From NCBI RefSeq assembly GCF_000227115.2, contig NC_016485.2, positions 1,340,025 through 1,404,024 of the forward strand: a stretch of 64,000 nucleotides of DNA, in the 5' to 3' direction. Source of the stretch: Naumovozyma dairenensis CBS 421. Its lineage: Eukaryota > Ascomycota > Saccharomycetes > Saccharomycetales > Saccharomycetaceae. Below the pieces are notes generated by a model that saw only the letters and a list, made by a program, of their open reading frames with translations, was not told where the DNA came from and searched no databases. The position numbers were made by a program, and so were the translations under genes. This document shows, piece by piece, positions 34,828-44,463 of this stretch (positions are counted from its first letter, which is position 1; the number at the start of each line of letters is the position of its first letter).

Positions 34828-36375
34828 CTACCTAAATCTATCAACTAGTAATCTATCAGCTCCCACTTCTTTGTATTCTTCTTTACCTACCCATAATTGA
34901 TGGAATGTCCCAAGACTCGTCAATATACTACCACCTAACCATGCTTGATATTGTTTCTCCCTTAGATGTCCCGTTGTCAAAATACGGAATTTCAATGCAG
35001 GTAATCTCTTGCTCAATTCATACATTAGTCTATCATTTAATCTTGGAATACAAGAGGTACCACCAGTTATAACAACATTATGAGCTAAGGACGCACGCAA
35101 ATCAACATCACTATCCAATATAGATCTTTGAACAAGATCAGCTATGCCAATTATATCAACTCCATTGCCATTGCTAGATACTTCGGAATCTTCATTTTTG
35201 GCAGTAGAAGTCGTTGTATCTTCAATAGGCCTCTTACCGTTTTCGTTAACAGTTTCTGAAGTATTTGTAGATTCCCCTGAAGCCGCTGTTTCAGTCGTTG
35301 TTTTATTCGGCGTATCTTCTGTCTTCAATGGTGAAGGTTGTGCCTGAGGTGTAGATTCCTTTGTTGCCGTGTTAGTACCCCCACTTGGTTTATTCCTCTT
35401 CAATGGAATATAATCATTATGCCACGTCTCCACTACACCATCTTTTGTCACTGGCCAATCTTCAGGAATATCTTCTCTATGAGGGGAAAATAACTGTTCT
35501 GCAAACCCATATCTAGCTTCATTATCAAATACAATTTCTTCCGCCCATGGAGCTTCGATAGACCTTTTCGTCATTGTCGATAGCTCATCTTGACTCTTCT
35601 CCAGAGTACTATTTGGAATAATTTGACATAAAGTCTCTTTACATTCTTGATAGAACCCTCTTTCATTACCATAAGTAAATAAAGAATCGTCTACTTGATA
35701 GTTAAACGTTCTTCTCTTAAATTCTGGTCGTCTACTTTCAATGGCAAAAAGTGGTATGATTTCTCTCGGTTTTAAATACGTCTCAATTAAATGATTAATA
35801 TATCTTCCCGCAATAAAATTTCTAGTAGAGCTCTTTGATAATGTCATCCCATCGATAACGGGTGAAACACTTGTAGTATCGTGACCAATATCGACAACGA
35901 GACAATTGGGTCTACCTGCAGCAAATGAAACGCAAGTACTCACAGGAGATAAATAACAAGCCTCAAAATCCATTCCTTCTAATAATACTTCTAATGATTT
36001 CTTTCTATTTTCAACACTATTCCAAATGGGTTCCGTCAGTAAAACCGGAATCCCTGAGTTACTTTTTAAGAATAATTCATTCTTTAATACCCAATCCCAT
36101 TGTTCTTGGGCTGTATCCCAATCTGCAATCTCTCCATTCTCAACGATTCGTTTGATTTCATAATCTGGTCTAGCAAGTCCAATGGATTGTTCAGAAAAGA
36201 CCTTCGTCTTTTTTTGGTTTTCCTCTTTAGCAGTATCTTTGTACTGACCATACGAAGATGGAATAATAGATTCGGGACAATCGGAACCTGAGTACCCAAT
36301 ATTCGTAGTATAAGAACCAGGATCAATTACTATGGATGTGATCTCATCTCCTCCGTATACTTGTAAACCTGACAT
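34828..36375 (-). CDS. ARP4: Actin-related protein Arp4
   Basis: Nuclear actin-related protein, a shared subunit of NuA4, INO80 and SWR1 chromatin complexes. From the ATG at 36373-36375 the protein has 515 residues (S. cerevisiae 489) and starts MSGLQVYGGDEITS, matching the family. The frame continues upstream to a GTG with 46 basic residues, which I exclude. The actin fold is visible: the phosphate-1 loop IDPGSYTTNIGYSG and the phosphate-2 loop VVDIGHDTTSVSPV. Near the C-terminus are TGGTSCIPRLNDR, AWLGGSILTSLGTFHQLWV and the final LLVDRFR. A Thr/Ser/Asn-rich insertion (about 330-400) is longer than in S. cerevisiae. Confidence 0.96.
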   Translation of the reverse strand: MSGLQVYGGDEITSIVIDPGSYTTNIGYSGSDCPESIIPSSYGQYKDTAKEENQKKTKVFSEQSIGLARPDYEIKRIVENGEIADWDTAQEQWDWVLKNELFLKSNSGIPVLLTEPIWNSVENRKKSLEVLLEGMDFEACYLSPVSTCVSFAAGRPNCLVVDIGHDTTSVSPVIDGMTLSKSSTRNFIAGRYINHLIETYLKPREIIPLFAIESRRPEFKRRTFNYQVDDSLFTYGNERGFYQECKETLCQIIPNSTLEKSQDELSTMTKRSIEAPWAEEIVFDNEARYGFAEQLFSPHREDIPEDWPVTKDGVVETWHNDYIPLKRNKPSGGTNTATKESTPQAQPSPLKTEDTPNKTTTETAASGESTNTSETVNENGKRPIEDTTTSTAKNEDSEVSSNGNGVDIIGIADLVQRSILDSDVDLRASLAHNVVITGGTSCIPRLNDRLMYELSKRLPALKFRILTTGHLREKQYQAWLGGSILTSLGTFHQLWVGKEEYKEVGADRLLVDRFR

Positions 36376-36772
36376 TCCCTCGCACAGTTGATTCTTATCC
36401 TTATCTTCCTTTTTATACTTGGATATATAGATCAGATCTTCTTCTCTTGATTTTTTACTTCGAGCCCAAGTCTGCTTTTTGTTTGTTTGTTCTCGCCTTG
36501 CTGATAATTTCACGTTAAACGCTTTAACTCTGTAAGGAAAACTTCAAAGAAAATATACTGCAAGGAAGAATAACAAAACGTATATTATTGACGAACATCT
36601 AAGACAAGATCCACACTACAAAATAGAAATCATATCACAAATTTGTTCATTTAAATAATAAATTTCGTTAAATATTCATATAGTATACATATATAATAGT
36701 AGTTAGCAGTAATAAAAAGTAATTGACAAAGACTAGAGTATGTTATTCTTGTCTAATCTAAACAACAGTTCA
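36376..36772. other. ARP4 promoter / SCP160 3' region
   Basis: 397 bases without a gene between two minus-strand genes. AT-rich, with TATACATATATAATA near 36684-36698. No specific site or RNA gene was recognised. Confidence 0.5.
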
Positions 36773-39700
36773 CTAGTTCTTCATGTTTTCAATAATCAAT
36801 TCTTGAGCCTTTTCAACACCTTCCTTAGAACCTCTAACATAAACAATATCCTTAACCTTATCAGATCTCTTTGGAACATCAATAACAACATCTGCTTCAT
36901 CTCTAATCTTCTTGATGTTAGATCCACCTGGTCCAACTAATTTATTGAATTTTCTTGGATCAGCACACCAAACGTAACCAACAAAAGTAGATGTGGCTGC
37001 TTTAGCAATTCTATCTTCAATTTGCTTGACAACCCTATCCAAAGTTTCCGCTTTCTTAGCTTCATCTATCTTGACTGGTGTATCTGCCTTCAACTCATTA
37101 TCCTCGGTTAAAATTTCACTGAAATCAATTGGTTCATAAGTTAATCTCCATGGAATTTCACCTTCTTCACCATCAATACGTGGTTCACCAACTTCTTCAA
37201 TGGTTACTTTGAATTGTTGCTTCTTTTCTTCTTCAGTTGGACGGACCTTTTCCACTGGAATAACCAAATTGTGACGATTCAAACGGTTGGCTCTTCTAGT
37301 AGCATTACCGTGTCTAACATGAACGAATTCCTCGAGTCTTAATTTTTGAGTGAATGCACCACGTTCAGAAACAAATTCTTGTAAAGCAGCAGGAACTTGA
37401 ATTTCACGGTCAAAATTATCTCTAATAATTTCAGTCATTATTTTCTTTTCAGCCTTAGCAATATTATCTGGTAACCCAGTCAAAGTAACAGGACCAGTTT
37501 CATTCTTATTTGGAACATTCATGATAATATTGAATTCAGTTTCTAATTGACGACGAACCATACCACCTGGACCAACTAAAGCACCTTGTCTTTCATTTGG
37601 AATTTCTAATTCCTTAGTAATACTATTTTCACCATCTTCAACAATCTTATTAATTTGTCTCTTAACACTCTCGACGAATGATTTTGGACCTTGAATGGTA
37701 ATGACGTTACTTTCTGCATTAGCATTTGGAATATCGATAGATTTATTTCTAATATCTTCACCACCAGCTTTATTAATAATAGTTCTTAAAGTATTACCAC
37801 CAGCCCCGACAATAGTTCTATGATATTTACGATCAACCTCTAAGGACTCAGTAATGAAATCACTTGCTTCAGAGACAATAGATTCCACTTTCTTAGCAGC
37901 TTCCTTAATGGCCGATCTAGTACCAGTAATTTCCAATTCCACTTCACCAGTTTCTTTAACTTTAAGATCAGTATTCTTTTGTAAGAAATCCATCTCAACG
38001 CCGAAATCAGCTCTGATATCATTAATTGTTGAACCATTCTTACCAATAACTCTTGGAACATGTTCAGCTGGAACATTAATAACCATTTTGTATCCGTTTT
38101 CTCTTTCAAATTCCAAAAGGGCACTCAATTCTTCATAAGCTTGCTTAACACCACGAGATGGACCCCTAATAGTAACAATGTCGCTAGTTCTTGGGAAATT
38201 AATGAAAACATTGTATTTATCTTGCAAACGATTACGGTAAACTCCGTTAGCACCAATCAAATTACGATGTAATTTTTGTGGGACAATCAATTCCTTAGTG
38301 ATGATATCAGCCCATTTCTTAGATTCAGCAACTATATATTTTTTAGCTTGAGTTAAATTATACTCTAACCCAGTTAAAGTAACTTCGACGGTCTTGTCAT
38401 TGTCCTTAGCGTCATGGTTAGGGACATCAATTTGACAATTGAATTTTTCACGGATTTGATTCAAATTGGCACCTTTGGTACCGACTAATCTTGCGACTGT
38501 GTTGTTTGGAATTTCCACGGTCAACTTAGATTTCTTAGATGGATTTTCCACGATGGAGTTCAATGCTTTGTGGACAATCTTGACCGCTTTTTCGTCACCT
38601 CTGATGGAAATGTGGTTGGCATCTGGAGTATGTAACCTGATTTGAATGTTACCTTCTTCATGAGATACTTCATCAAGGATTAATTTCAATGTGACGTTAT
38701 CTTGACCAGCTAGCAAGTCGTCTTGAATTTCAGCAGGTAGTTCGAATGTCTTTGTGGACATATTTTTTTGCTTGGTACGTAATGGATCCAAATTGAGATT
38801 AATTTTTTCTAATCGTTCCATTGTTTCTTCTGCAGATGGTTTGAAATCTTCATCGGATGCCTTGGAGAATAAAACAATGGAATCATCATTGTTATGGAAA
38901 TAGTCACCCACTTGAACGTATGGAACTTCATCTTCTGTAGCTAGTAAGATGTGATGTATGGATTTATGGAATAATTCATAATCTAAATCAGAAATCGTTA
39001 AAGTTTCTAATGGAGTGATACTGTTGACGAAACTAATCAATTCCTTACGAGCAGATTTAATTTCATTAGAGGAATCAGATTTCGAACTTAATTGAATGGT
39101 AACGTTTGGAGTATCTTTCAAAGTGGAAACAGCTGGTAAGACAATTTTAACATCTGGGTAAGCATCTTCAATTGGTTTCAAAACGTTATATTTGATGAAA
39201 TACAAAGCCAAGTTCTTAGCGTGGACTAGATTCTTACTGTGAGATTTTGAAATATCCAAGGAGTCGACGACGAATTTCTTAGAATTTGATCTAGCAAATT
39301 CTATTGCTTCTTTCACTTTATCAGCTTGACCAACAAATGAAACTAATTCATCGGTTGGATCAGTAGGGAAAGTAACGATAACATTGAATTCTTCCTTCAA
39401 TTGTTTAGCGTCAATTAAGAATTGGAACTTAGTTGGAATCTTAACTTTTTCCTCAGTCAACGTGGATGATAACTGGTTCAAGAAATCTTGTACTTGAACC
39501 TTTGTGGATTTAACATCTTCACGAGGACCTGAAATGGCGACTTCGGCAGAATCTTGGTAAAATACACATTTAACATCATCAGGGATAGACAAAGAGGATA
39601 AGTTAACGAATTGAGCAATCTTGGCGTCTTCCACAGGAACTCTAATGTTTAGAGTCTTTGTTTCTTCTTTCACAATTTCTTCAATCTTACGTTTAGCCAA

Positions 39701-40504
39701 ATTAACAGATTCAAAATCACCATGTAAGTGGACATCCACGGTGAAATCATTCAAGTCTTCATCGTATGAATCTGGGTTATTTTCTCTTGCCAAGTTGATT
39801 CTGACTTCGAATTGATCAGAGATTTCACGGATGGTTTTACCACCGGCACCAATGATGGCAGCTCTACATCTTGCTGGAACAGTCATAGAATCGTCGATTG
39901 GTCTAGTTAATTTCTTGACTAAGTCTCTCTTGGCAGATTGAACATTTTCAGCGATACCGGAGATTAAGAATGTACGAGAATTCTTGGATAAAGTGGATTC
40001 GACAGAGACGTTGTAGGTCTGTTTGACGTTTTGAACGATACGAGACAATTCAGGTTTGGTGATAGATAATTGAGAACGTAGGTCCAAAGTGAAAGTTTCT
40101 TGAATGTTTCTGGAACGCATACGTTTAGCAGCAGAAACTGGGGATGGTGACAAGGATGAAGAAGATAAAGATGGAGTCGAGAAGTTTGAAACAGGAACAG
40201 GTTGTGGTTTCATGTTTGGACCCCAGGAGACCTTAGAGTTAGCGAAAGCAGAGTTGGAACTTAAAGATGGTAAATCCTTTAAAGATGGTAATACCACTTT
40301 TGGTTGAACAATAGCTGGTTCAGTAGTTGAGGTGGCAGCAGTGGCATCAGTTCCTTGTGTAGCAACTGAAGCGTCTTCAGAGTTTTCAATTGTAACATTG
40401 ACATCATCAGCGGCAGATTGATTGATTTCTTCAGAGGCAGAGGCAGGGACAGTTTCAACAGGAACAGGAATTTGTTCGTTTTGTTCTTCAAAAGTAGTGG
40501 ACAT
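36773..40504 (-). CDS. SCP160: Multi-KH-domain RNA-binding protein Scp160 (vigilin)
   Basis: Vigilin-family protein that associates with polysomes and the ER, affects translation of selected mRNAs, and acts as a Gpa1 effector in mating signalling. Length is 1243 residues (S. cerevisiae 1222). Many KH repeats are visible. Those with intact GxxG loops include IIGAGGKTIREI, LVGTKGANLNQIR, LIGANGVYRNRL, VIGKNGSTINDIR, IVGAGGNTLRTI, LVGPGGMVRRQL and LVGPGGSNIKKIR; others appear degenerate, as in the orthologue. The Pro/Ser-rich N-terminal 130 residues precede the first KH. The coding region has noticeably more regular, high-expression-like codon use than its neighbours. The start is the ATG whose complement is 40502-40504. 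Confidence 0.97.
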   Translation of the reverse strand: MSTTFEEQNEQIPVPVETVPASASEEINQSAADDVNVTIENSEDASVATQGTDATAATSTTEPAIVQPKVVLPSLKDLPSLSSNSAFANSKVSWGPNMKPQPVPVSNFSTPSLSSSSLSPSPVSAAKRMRSRNIQETFTLDLRSQLSITKPELSRIVQNVKQTYNVSVESTLSKNSRTFLISGIAENVQSAKRDLVKKLTRPIDDSMTVPARCRAAIIGAGGKTIREISDQFEVRINLARENNPDSYDEDLNDFTVDVHLHGDFESVNLAKRKIEEIVKEETKTLNIRVPVEDAKIAQFVNLSSLSIPDDVKCVFYQDSAEVAISGPREDVKSTKVQVQDFLNQLSSTLTEEKVKIPTKFQFLIDAKQLKEEFNVIVTFPTDPTDELVSFVGQADKVKEAIEFARSNSKKFVVDSLDISKSHSKNLVHAKNLALYFIKYNVLKPIEDAYPDVKIVLPAVSTLKDTPNVTIQLSSKSDSSNEIKSARKELISFVNSITPLETLTISDLDYELFHKSIHHILLATEDEVPYVQVGDYFHNNDDSIVLFSKASDEDFKPSAEETMERLEKINLNLDPLRTKQKNMSTKTFELPAEIQDDLLAGQDNVTLKLILDEVSHEEGNIQIRLHTPDANHISIRGDEKAVKIVHKALNSIVENPSKKSKLTVEIPNNTVARLVGTKGANLNQIREKFNCQIDVPNHDAKDNDKTVEVTLTGLEYNLTQAKKYIVAESKKWADIITKELIVPQKLHRNLIGANGVYRNRLQDKYNVFINFPRTSDIVTIRGPSRGVKQAYEELSALLEFERENGYKMVINVPAEHVPRVIGKNGSTINDIRADFGVEMDFLQKNTDLKVKETGEVELEITGTRSAIKEAAKKVESIVSEASDFITESLEVDRKYHRTIVGAGGNTLRTIINKAGGEDIRNKSIDIPNANAESNVITIQGPKSFVESVKRQINKIVEDGENSITKELEIPNERQGALVGPGGMVRRQLETEFNIIMNVPNKNETGPVTLTGLPDNIAKAEKKIMTEIIRDNFDREIQVPAALQEFVSERGAFTQKLRLEEFVHVRHGNATRRANRLNRHNLVIPVEKVRPTEEEKKQQFKVTIEEVGEPRIDGEEGEIPWRLTYEPIDFSEILTEDNELKADTPVKIDEAKKAETLDRVVKQIEDRIAKAATSTFVGYVWCADPRKFNKLVGPGGSNIKKIRDEADVVIDVPKRSDKVKDIVYVRGSKEGVEKAQELIIENMKN

Positions 40505-43092
40505 TGTTTATTATTTCAAAAACTAAAACGTATAATGTAATCGTGGCAAACCAAAAGGACAAAAAATAGAGAAGAAAGCTAAACGGATAGTTTTCTTTTT
40601 TAATCGAGGAAATGGGAAGGATAGTACAAGTCTTAGAAAACTACTGGTATCCTAAGTTGTTAAACAGATCAAGGATGAATGATTGATGTATTTGTAGTAC
40701 TTGTTATAGTATTGGAAAAAGAATAACCATTTTACATGAAATAAGTGTAAACGGTGGCTTTGTCTTACATTACAGGTATTTTTAAATTTCACTTCAAGAA
40801 TTATGACAGTTGTTCACTTCACGATCACTTCGCACTTCTGGATTTCGCGAAATTTCCACAGCGAAGAAAAATAACATCGTTGGTGGCCTTTAGGGCTTAT
40901 TTTGCGTGGTAGGACTTGCCCTCATAGCCCTGTATAATTCAGGCGGGGCGGGGCCTGGAATTTAGCCCTTTCGAAACTTTCTCGGGGAATCCTTAATTGT
41001 ATCGAGTGGTAAATTCTTGATAAAGCAGGTACATCTTAAGAAGGGTATATGAGTGTGCTGAGCGAAGTAGCCATCGGAACTTAATTTCTAGATTCTAAGA
41101 AATATTTGTTCTAAGGATTCAATGGGATCGGTGCATTTGTCCTTTGTTAAAAACTCTACGGCAGGCATAGCTTAAACCTACTGGAAGGATAAAAATTGCT
41201 CCTCGGTAGGAAATGATAGCTGTATCCCGTTATTTGGGTTAGTATGGTACACTGTATGAATCTCTCGACATGCTACCATTGTTTTCTTCAAAAGTTACAG
41301 CATATTCTCTTGAACCATATTGTTTTATTAGGGGAATTCGATGTAGTATATATATACGTGAGGGTTACGTAACGTAACGTAACCAAAATATTGTAGATGG
41401 TGAAAGAACTCCGAGAAATCATGCTCGGACAGCGGAACATACGTATATGTCATAATTTAGGAATACCGCTCTATGTATAAGATCACCGTTGCAGTTGCAG
41501 TTAAGCAAATTTTAGATTGTTGATGGCAAAAGCAAATGATACATCCAAGTATTAGATTGTGTAAGGACATTCCATTTAGAAGTAACTGGGTCAATGGCAT
41601 CGTACTACCTTTCTTCGTTTCCGAATAAGAGGACCACAGACAAATAAGATATTATGGACGAAGAGTACCTTTGTCTGATATATTGTGGGCTAGGCGTAGT
41701 TCGTGTAATATTGAATGTAATACTAATATAATTTGAGCAGGTTAGTATATCGGACATGTAAACATTAACTTTGTTGTAGAAACATTATAACATATAAATA
41801 TATATATGTGTGTGTGTATGTGTGTGTGTCTGTGTGTGTGTCTATGTCAAAAGAGAGACAAGACAATATATATATATATAATTAGAGCAGTACACAAAAA
41901 CAAAGAAAAGAAAAACAGATTATATAGACTCTCAATGAATACTTCTGAGCCTGAATTAATTTAATGTTTTTGGGTTGGTAATTGAGCATTGTGATGAAGC
42001 GCACAAGAAACACACACTTTATAAAGATACTTTGGATGAATACCGCTGTTTACCCCCATACATGGAAGAGAAATTAGGGATAAATGTGAATGAGAATTAA
42101 ATTCCATATATATAGAACCACTGGTTTTACTTAGAGGAAACAGTTCCCTTGAACTTCAAGAGAATATATCGGAAGAATCTTTTTACCATAGGTACTTCGG
42201 GAAGAATAGGTTAGTATTGACGGGATACTAGTTGTGCCTTGCTCAATATATGGAGAATCGTGTTAAAGGGGAGTACCAGCATATGGTGTATTCTAAACTG
42301 GACAATCTTTTCACAAACTACCGATGCTAACTTTATCACCGAAGCAAGTTCAGAGTACGTTACCAATCTTAGAGCCTTTAGGTATCGGCCTTACTATCGT
42401 CTGTTCTTATTATTTAAAGATCTGAGCTATATCGTATGCCTAAAGGTAGTTAAGAGATAACCTTGATCTATTAATAAGAAGTAAAAAATTACGTATTTCA
42501 AAAACCAAAAACCAAAAATCATATTAAGTGTATCGCTTCAAATAGTAGATTTCCATCCGATTTACTAAGGTATAGTAAAGGATCACCTACGCATTGGAAA
42601 CAAGAGTTGCTGGAGGTATCCATAGTGAGATCTCTCCAGTCAGATAAAGAAAGGACGAGCTTTCATGTATAATTGAGCAGATGAATCTCAGATAAAGGAG
42701 GTTAGTACATGAGAATATGTACAACGTTCAGGAAAGGACATACATTATTACGATTAATAAACAATTTATAAAGTATATATTCCTTAATAGACATATATCC
42801 TTGGTAGACTATCAATAGGTGAACCTCTGAACTAGAGAACTAACTAGACGATCACCTTCCTACAGTCCATAAACTAATAAAAATAGCCACTACGTACTGT
42901 TTTGTCCTCAACATTAACAGGGAAGATTTTCAATTTAACACATTACGGCACGTCCACCCGCCAAGAAAACAAGATACTCTCTAATAGAAAAGCATAACAA
43001 TACAAGTAAAAATACATATGGATAGAGAATCTGTTCGCTAGCCTATACATAAAATACCTAATTCCCATCGACAGAGTTACACCTGTAAAAAA
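40505..43092. other. 2.6-kb gene-poor region between SCP160 and the hydrolase
   Basis: No open frame looks like a real protein. The first kilobase next to SCP160 should be its promoter. It includes a perfect 12-base palindrome ATTTCGCGAAAT (40842-40853) and a GC-rich patch CAGGCGGGGCGGGGCCTG (40940-40957). Further in are three tandem GTAAC units (about 41364-41383), a TG-rich tract, four copies of the octamer GGTTAGTA, and several AATTGAGCA-like words. A minus-strand intron-like signal is present at 41220-41442. No tRNA was recognised. In S. cerevisiae the equivalent interval is short and directly followed by PRY1. Confidence 0.65.
41807..41842 (+). repeat. (TG)n-rich tract
   Basis: About 36 bases of nearly pure TG dinucleotides flanked by TA tracts, interrupted by single A and C bases. 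It is a simple-sequence tract, not a telomeric repeat of recognisable form. Confidence 0.85.
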
Positions 43093-43980
43093 ATGGCCTT
43101 CACAATCAAACAAGAAATAGCAAATTTCGGCGGTAAATTACTGAAATTGTCTCATGAGTCGATTTCCACCAAAACAACAATGGACGTCAACGTCTATTTA
43201 CCCAAACAGTTCTTTCAATCCACGTCCAAAAAGATTCCAACACTTTACTACCTATCAGGGTTGACGTGTACCCCACAAAACGCATCAGAAAAGGCCTTTT
43301 GGCAACCACAAGCAGACAAGTATGGATTCGTGATGGTTTTTCCTGACACATCACCTCGTGGTGAACAAGTCCCCACTGACCCTGAAAATAGTTGGGATTT
43401 TGGTCATGGTGCAGGATTCTACGTCAATGCTCAAAAGGATCCGTACGCTAAGAATTACCAAATGTTTAAATACGTCCATGAGGAATTGCCTAATGCGTTG
43501 TCCTCTTTCCATTATTTCCAAAATAAGATTGATTTCGTTAAATTGAAATCCATTACCGGACATTCTATGGGTGGATTTGGTGCTGTGAGTGGATTTTTGA
43601 AGTTATATAAGGATTTTGCTTCTTGTTCTGCCTTTGCACCTATTTTGGCACCAAGTTTGGTTCCTTGGGGTCAAAAGGCATTCAAAGGTTATTTAGGTGA
43701 CGAGGAGAAGAAGTTGTGGGGAGAATATGATCCCTCTGTATTGGTTAAATCGGTGGAAAATGTTGATGACAAGAAGATTTTAGTACATATTGGCTCGAAT
43801 GATCCATTTTTGGAGAAGCAATTGAAACCGGAGTTGTTTTTGGCTGCTTGTAAGGGGACAAGTTGGGAAAAATCTATTGAGTTGCACATAGTTGATGGAT
43901 TTGATCATTCTTATTATTTCATTTCTACTTTTGTTCCTGAACATGCTGAATTCCATGCCAAGGCATTGGGGTTGGTATAA
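43093..43980 (+). CDS. S-formylglutathione hydrolase (esterase D family)
   Basis: Hydrolyses S-formylglutathione to formate and glutathione in formaldehyde detoxification. Orthologue of S. cerevisiae YJL068C (299 residues; here 295). The alpha/beta-hydrolase nucleophile motif GHSMGG has its serine at residue 158. The acid is probably in GSNDPFLEKQ and the histidine in DGFDHSYYF. The family block LTCTPQNASEKAFWQ is present near residue 58. The start ATG at 43093 gives the expected length. The location is the odd part: in S. cerevisiae this gene lies beyond ARG2, not between SCP160 and PRY1, so it has moved by local transposition or represents a different ancestral arrangement. It converges on PRY1 and is preceded by 2.6 kb of gene-poor DNA. 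Confidence 0.93.
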   Translation: MAFTIKQEIANFGGKLLKLSHESISTKTTMDVNVYLPKQFFQSTSKKIPTLYYLSGLTCTPQNASEKAFWQPQADKYGFVMVFPDTSPRGEQVPTDPENSWDFGHGAGFYVNAQKDPYAKNYQMFKYVHEELPNALSSFHYFQNKIDFVKLKSITGHSMGGFGAVSGFLKLYKDFASCSAFAPILAPSLVPWGQKAFKGYLGDEEKKLWGEYDPSVLVKSVENVDDKKILVHIGSNDPFLEKQLKPELFLAACKGTSWEKSIELHIVDGFDHSYYFISTFVPEHAEFHAKALGLV

Positions 43981-44463
43981 ATATGTTTGTAAACTGTACA
44001 CATTCTATTCATAACTTTTACAATAAGATGACTGTATTTTACGATAACATTGCCAATTTAATCGGACGAGAGTTGAAACCGAACTAGTTCGATGAAGATT
44101 CGTCATTGATATAGTCCGTTCCAATGACAGAGCAGTGCTCTACGAAGAGTATAAATTTAGGTACAATCACTTTTATTTTTTTTTTTTTTTGTATGAGTAT
44201 AAAAAAACAAATAAACGGAAGAAAGCTTTTTAAGTAATAAATTTATCATGGGTATATAATTGAATTTTCTAATTTATAAATTACAGAGTGTATATGTTGA
44301 CTGATCGATACTGAATGTTCCGAAAAATAAGGGTATGTTGGACAAATAAAAATGACATTAAACAAAAGAACGGGAATGAACCAAGGAAGAAAAAAAAAGG
44401 AATTCCTGGTCAAAAAAACGTAAAAAGAAGGTGAATAGAAAACTCCAAGGTAAATATGCCTGT
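43981..44463. other. Convergent hydrolase-PRY1 3' region
   Basis: 483 bases between convergent genes. It contains a run of 19 T (about 44172-44190) and AT-rich sequence to about 44290, then purine-rich sequence with A-runs. No gene or RNA was recognised. Confidence 0.5.

Noticed and set aside
41801..41845. TG-rich tract as internal telomere-like sequence
   Set aside because: Simple TG dinucleotides without the longer irregular units of yeast telomeres; an ordinary microsatellite.
44311..44335. TTCCGAAA after an AT-rich stretch, resembling centromere element CDEIII
   Set aside because: Only the CCGAAA core matches; the left half of CDEIII and a proper CDEI are missing. This region is not centromeric in the syntenic S. 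cerevisiae arm. Some yeasts have unconventional centromeres that I cannot recognise by eye.
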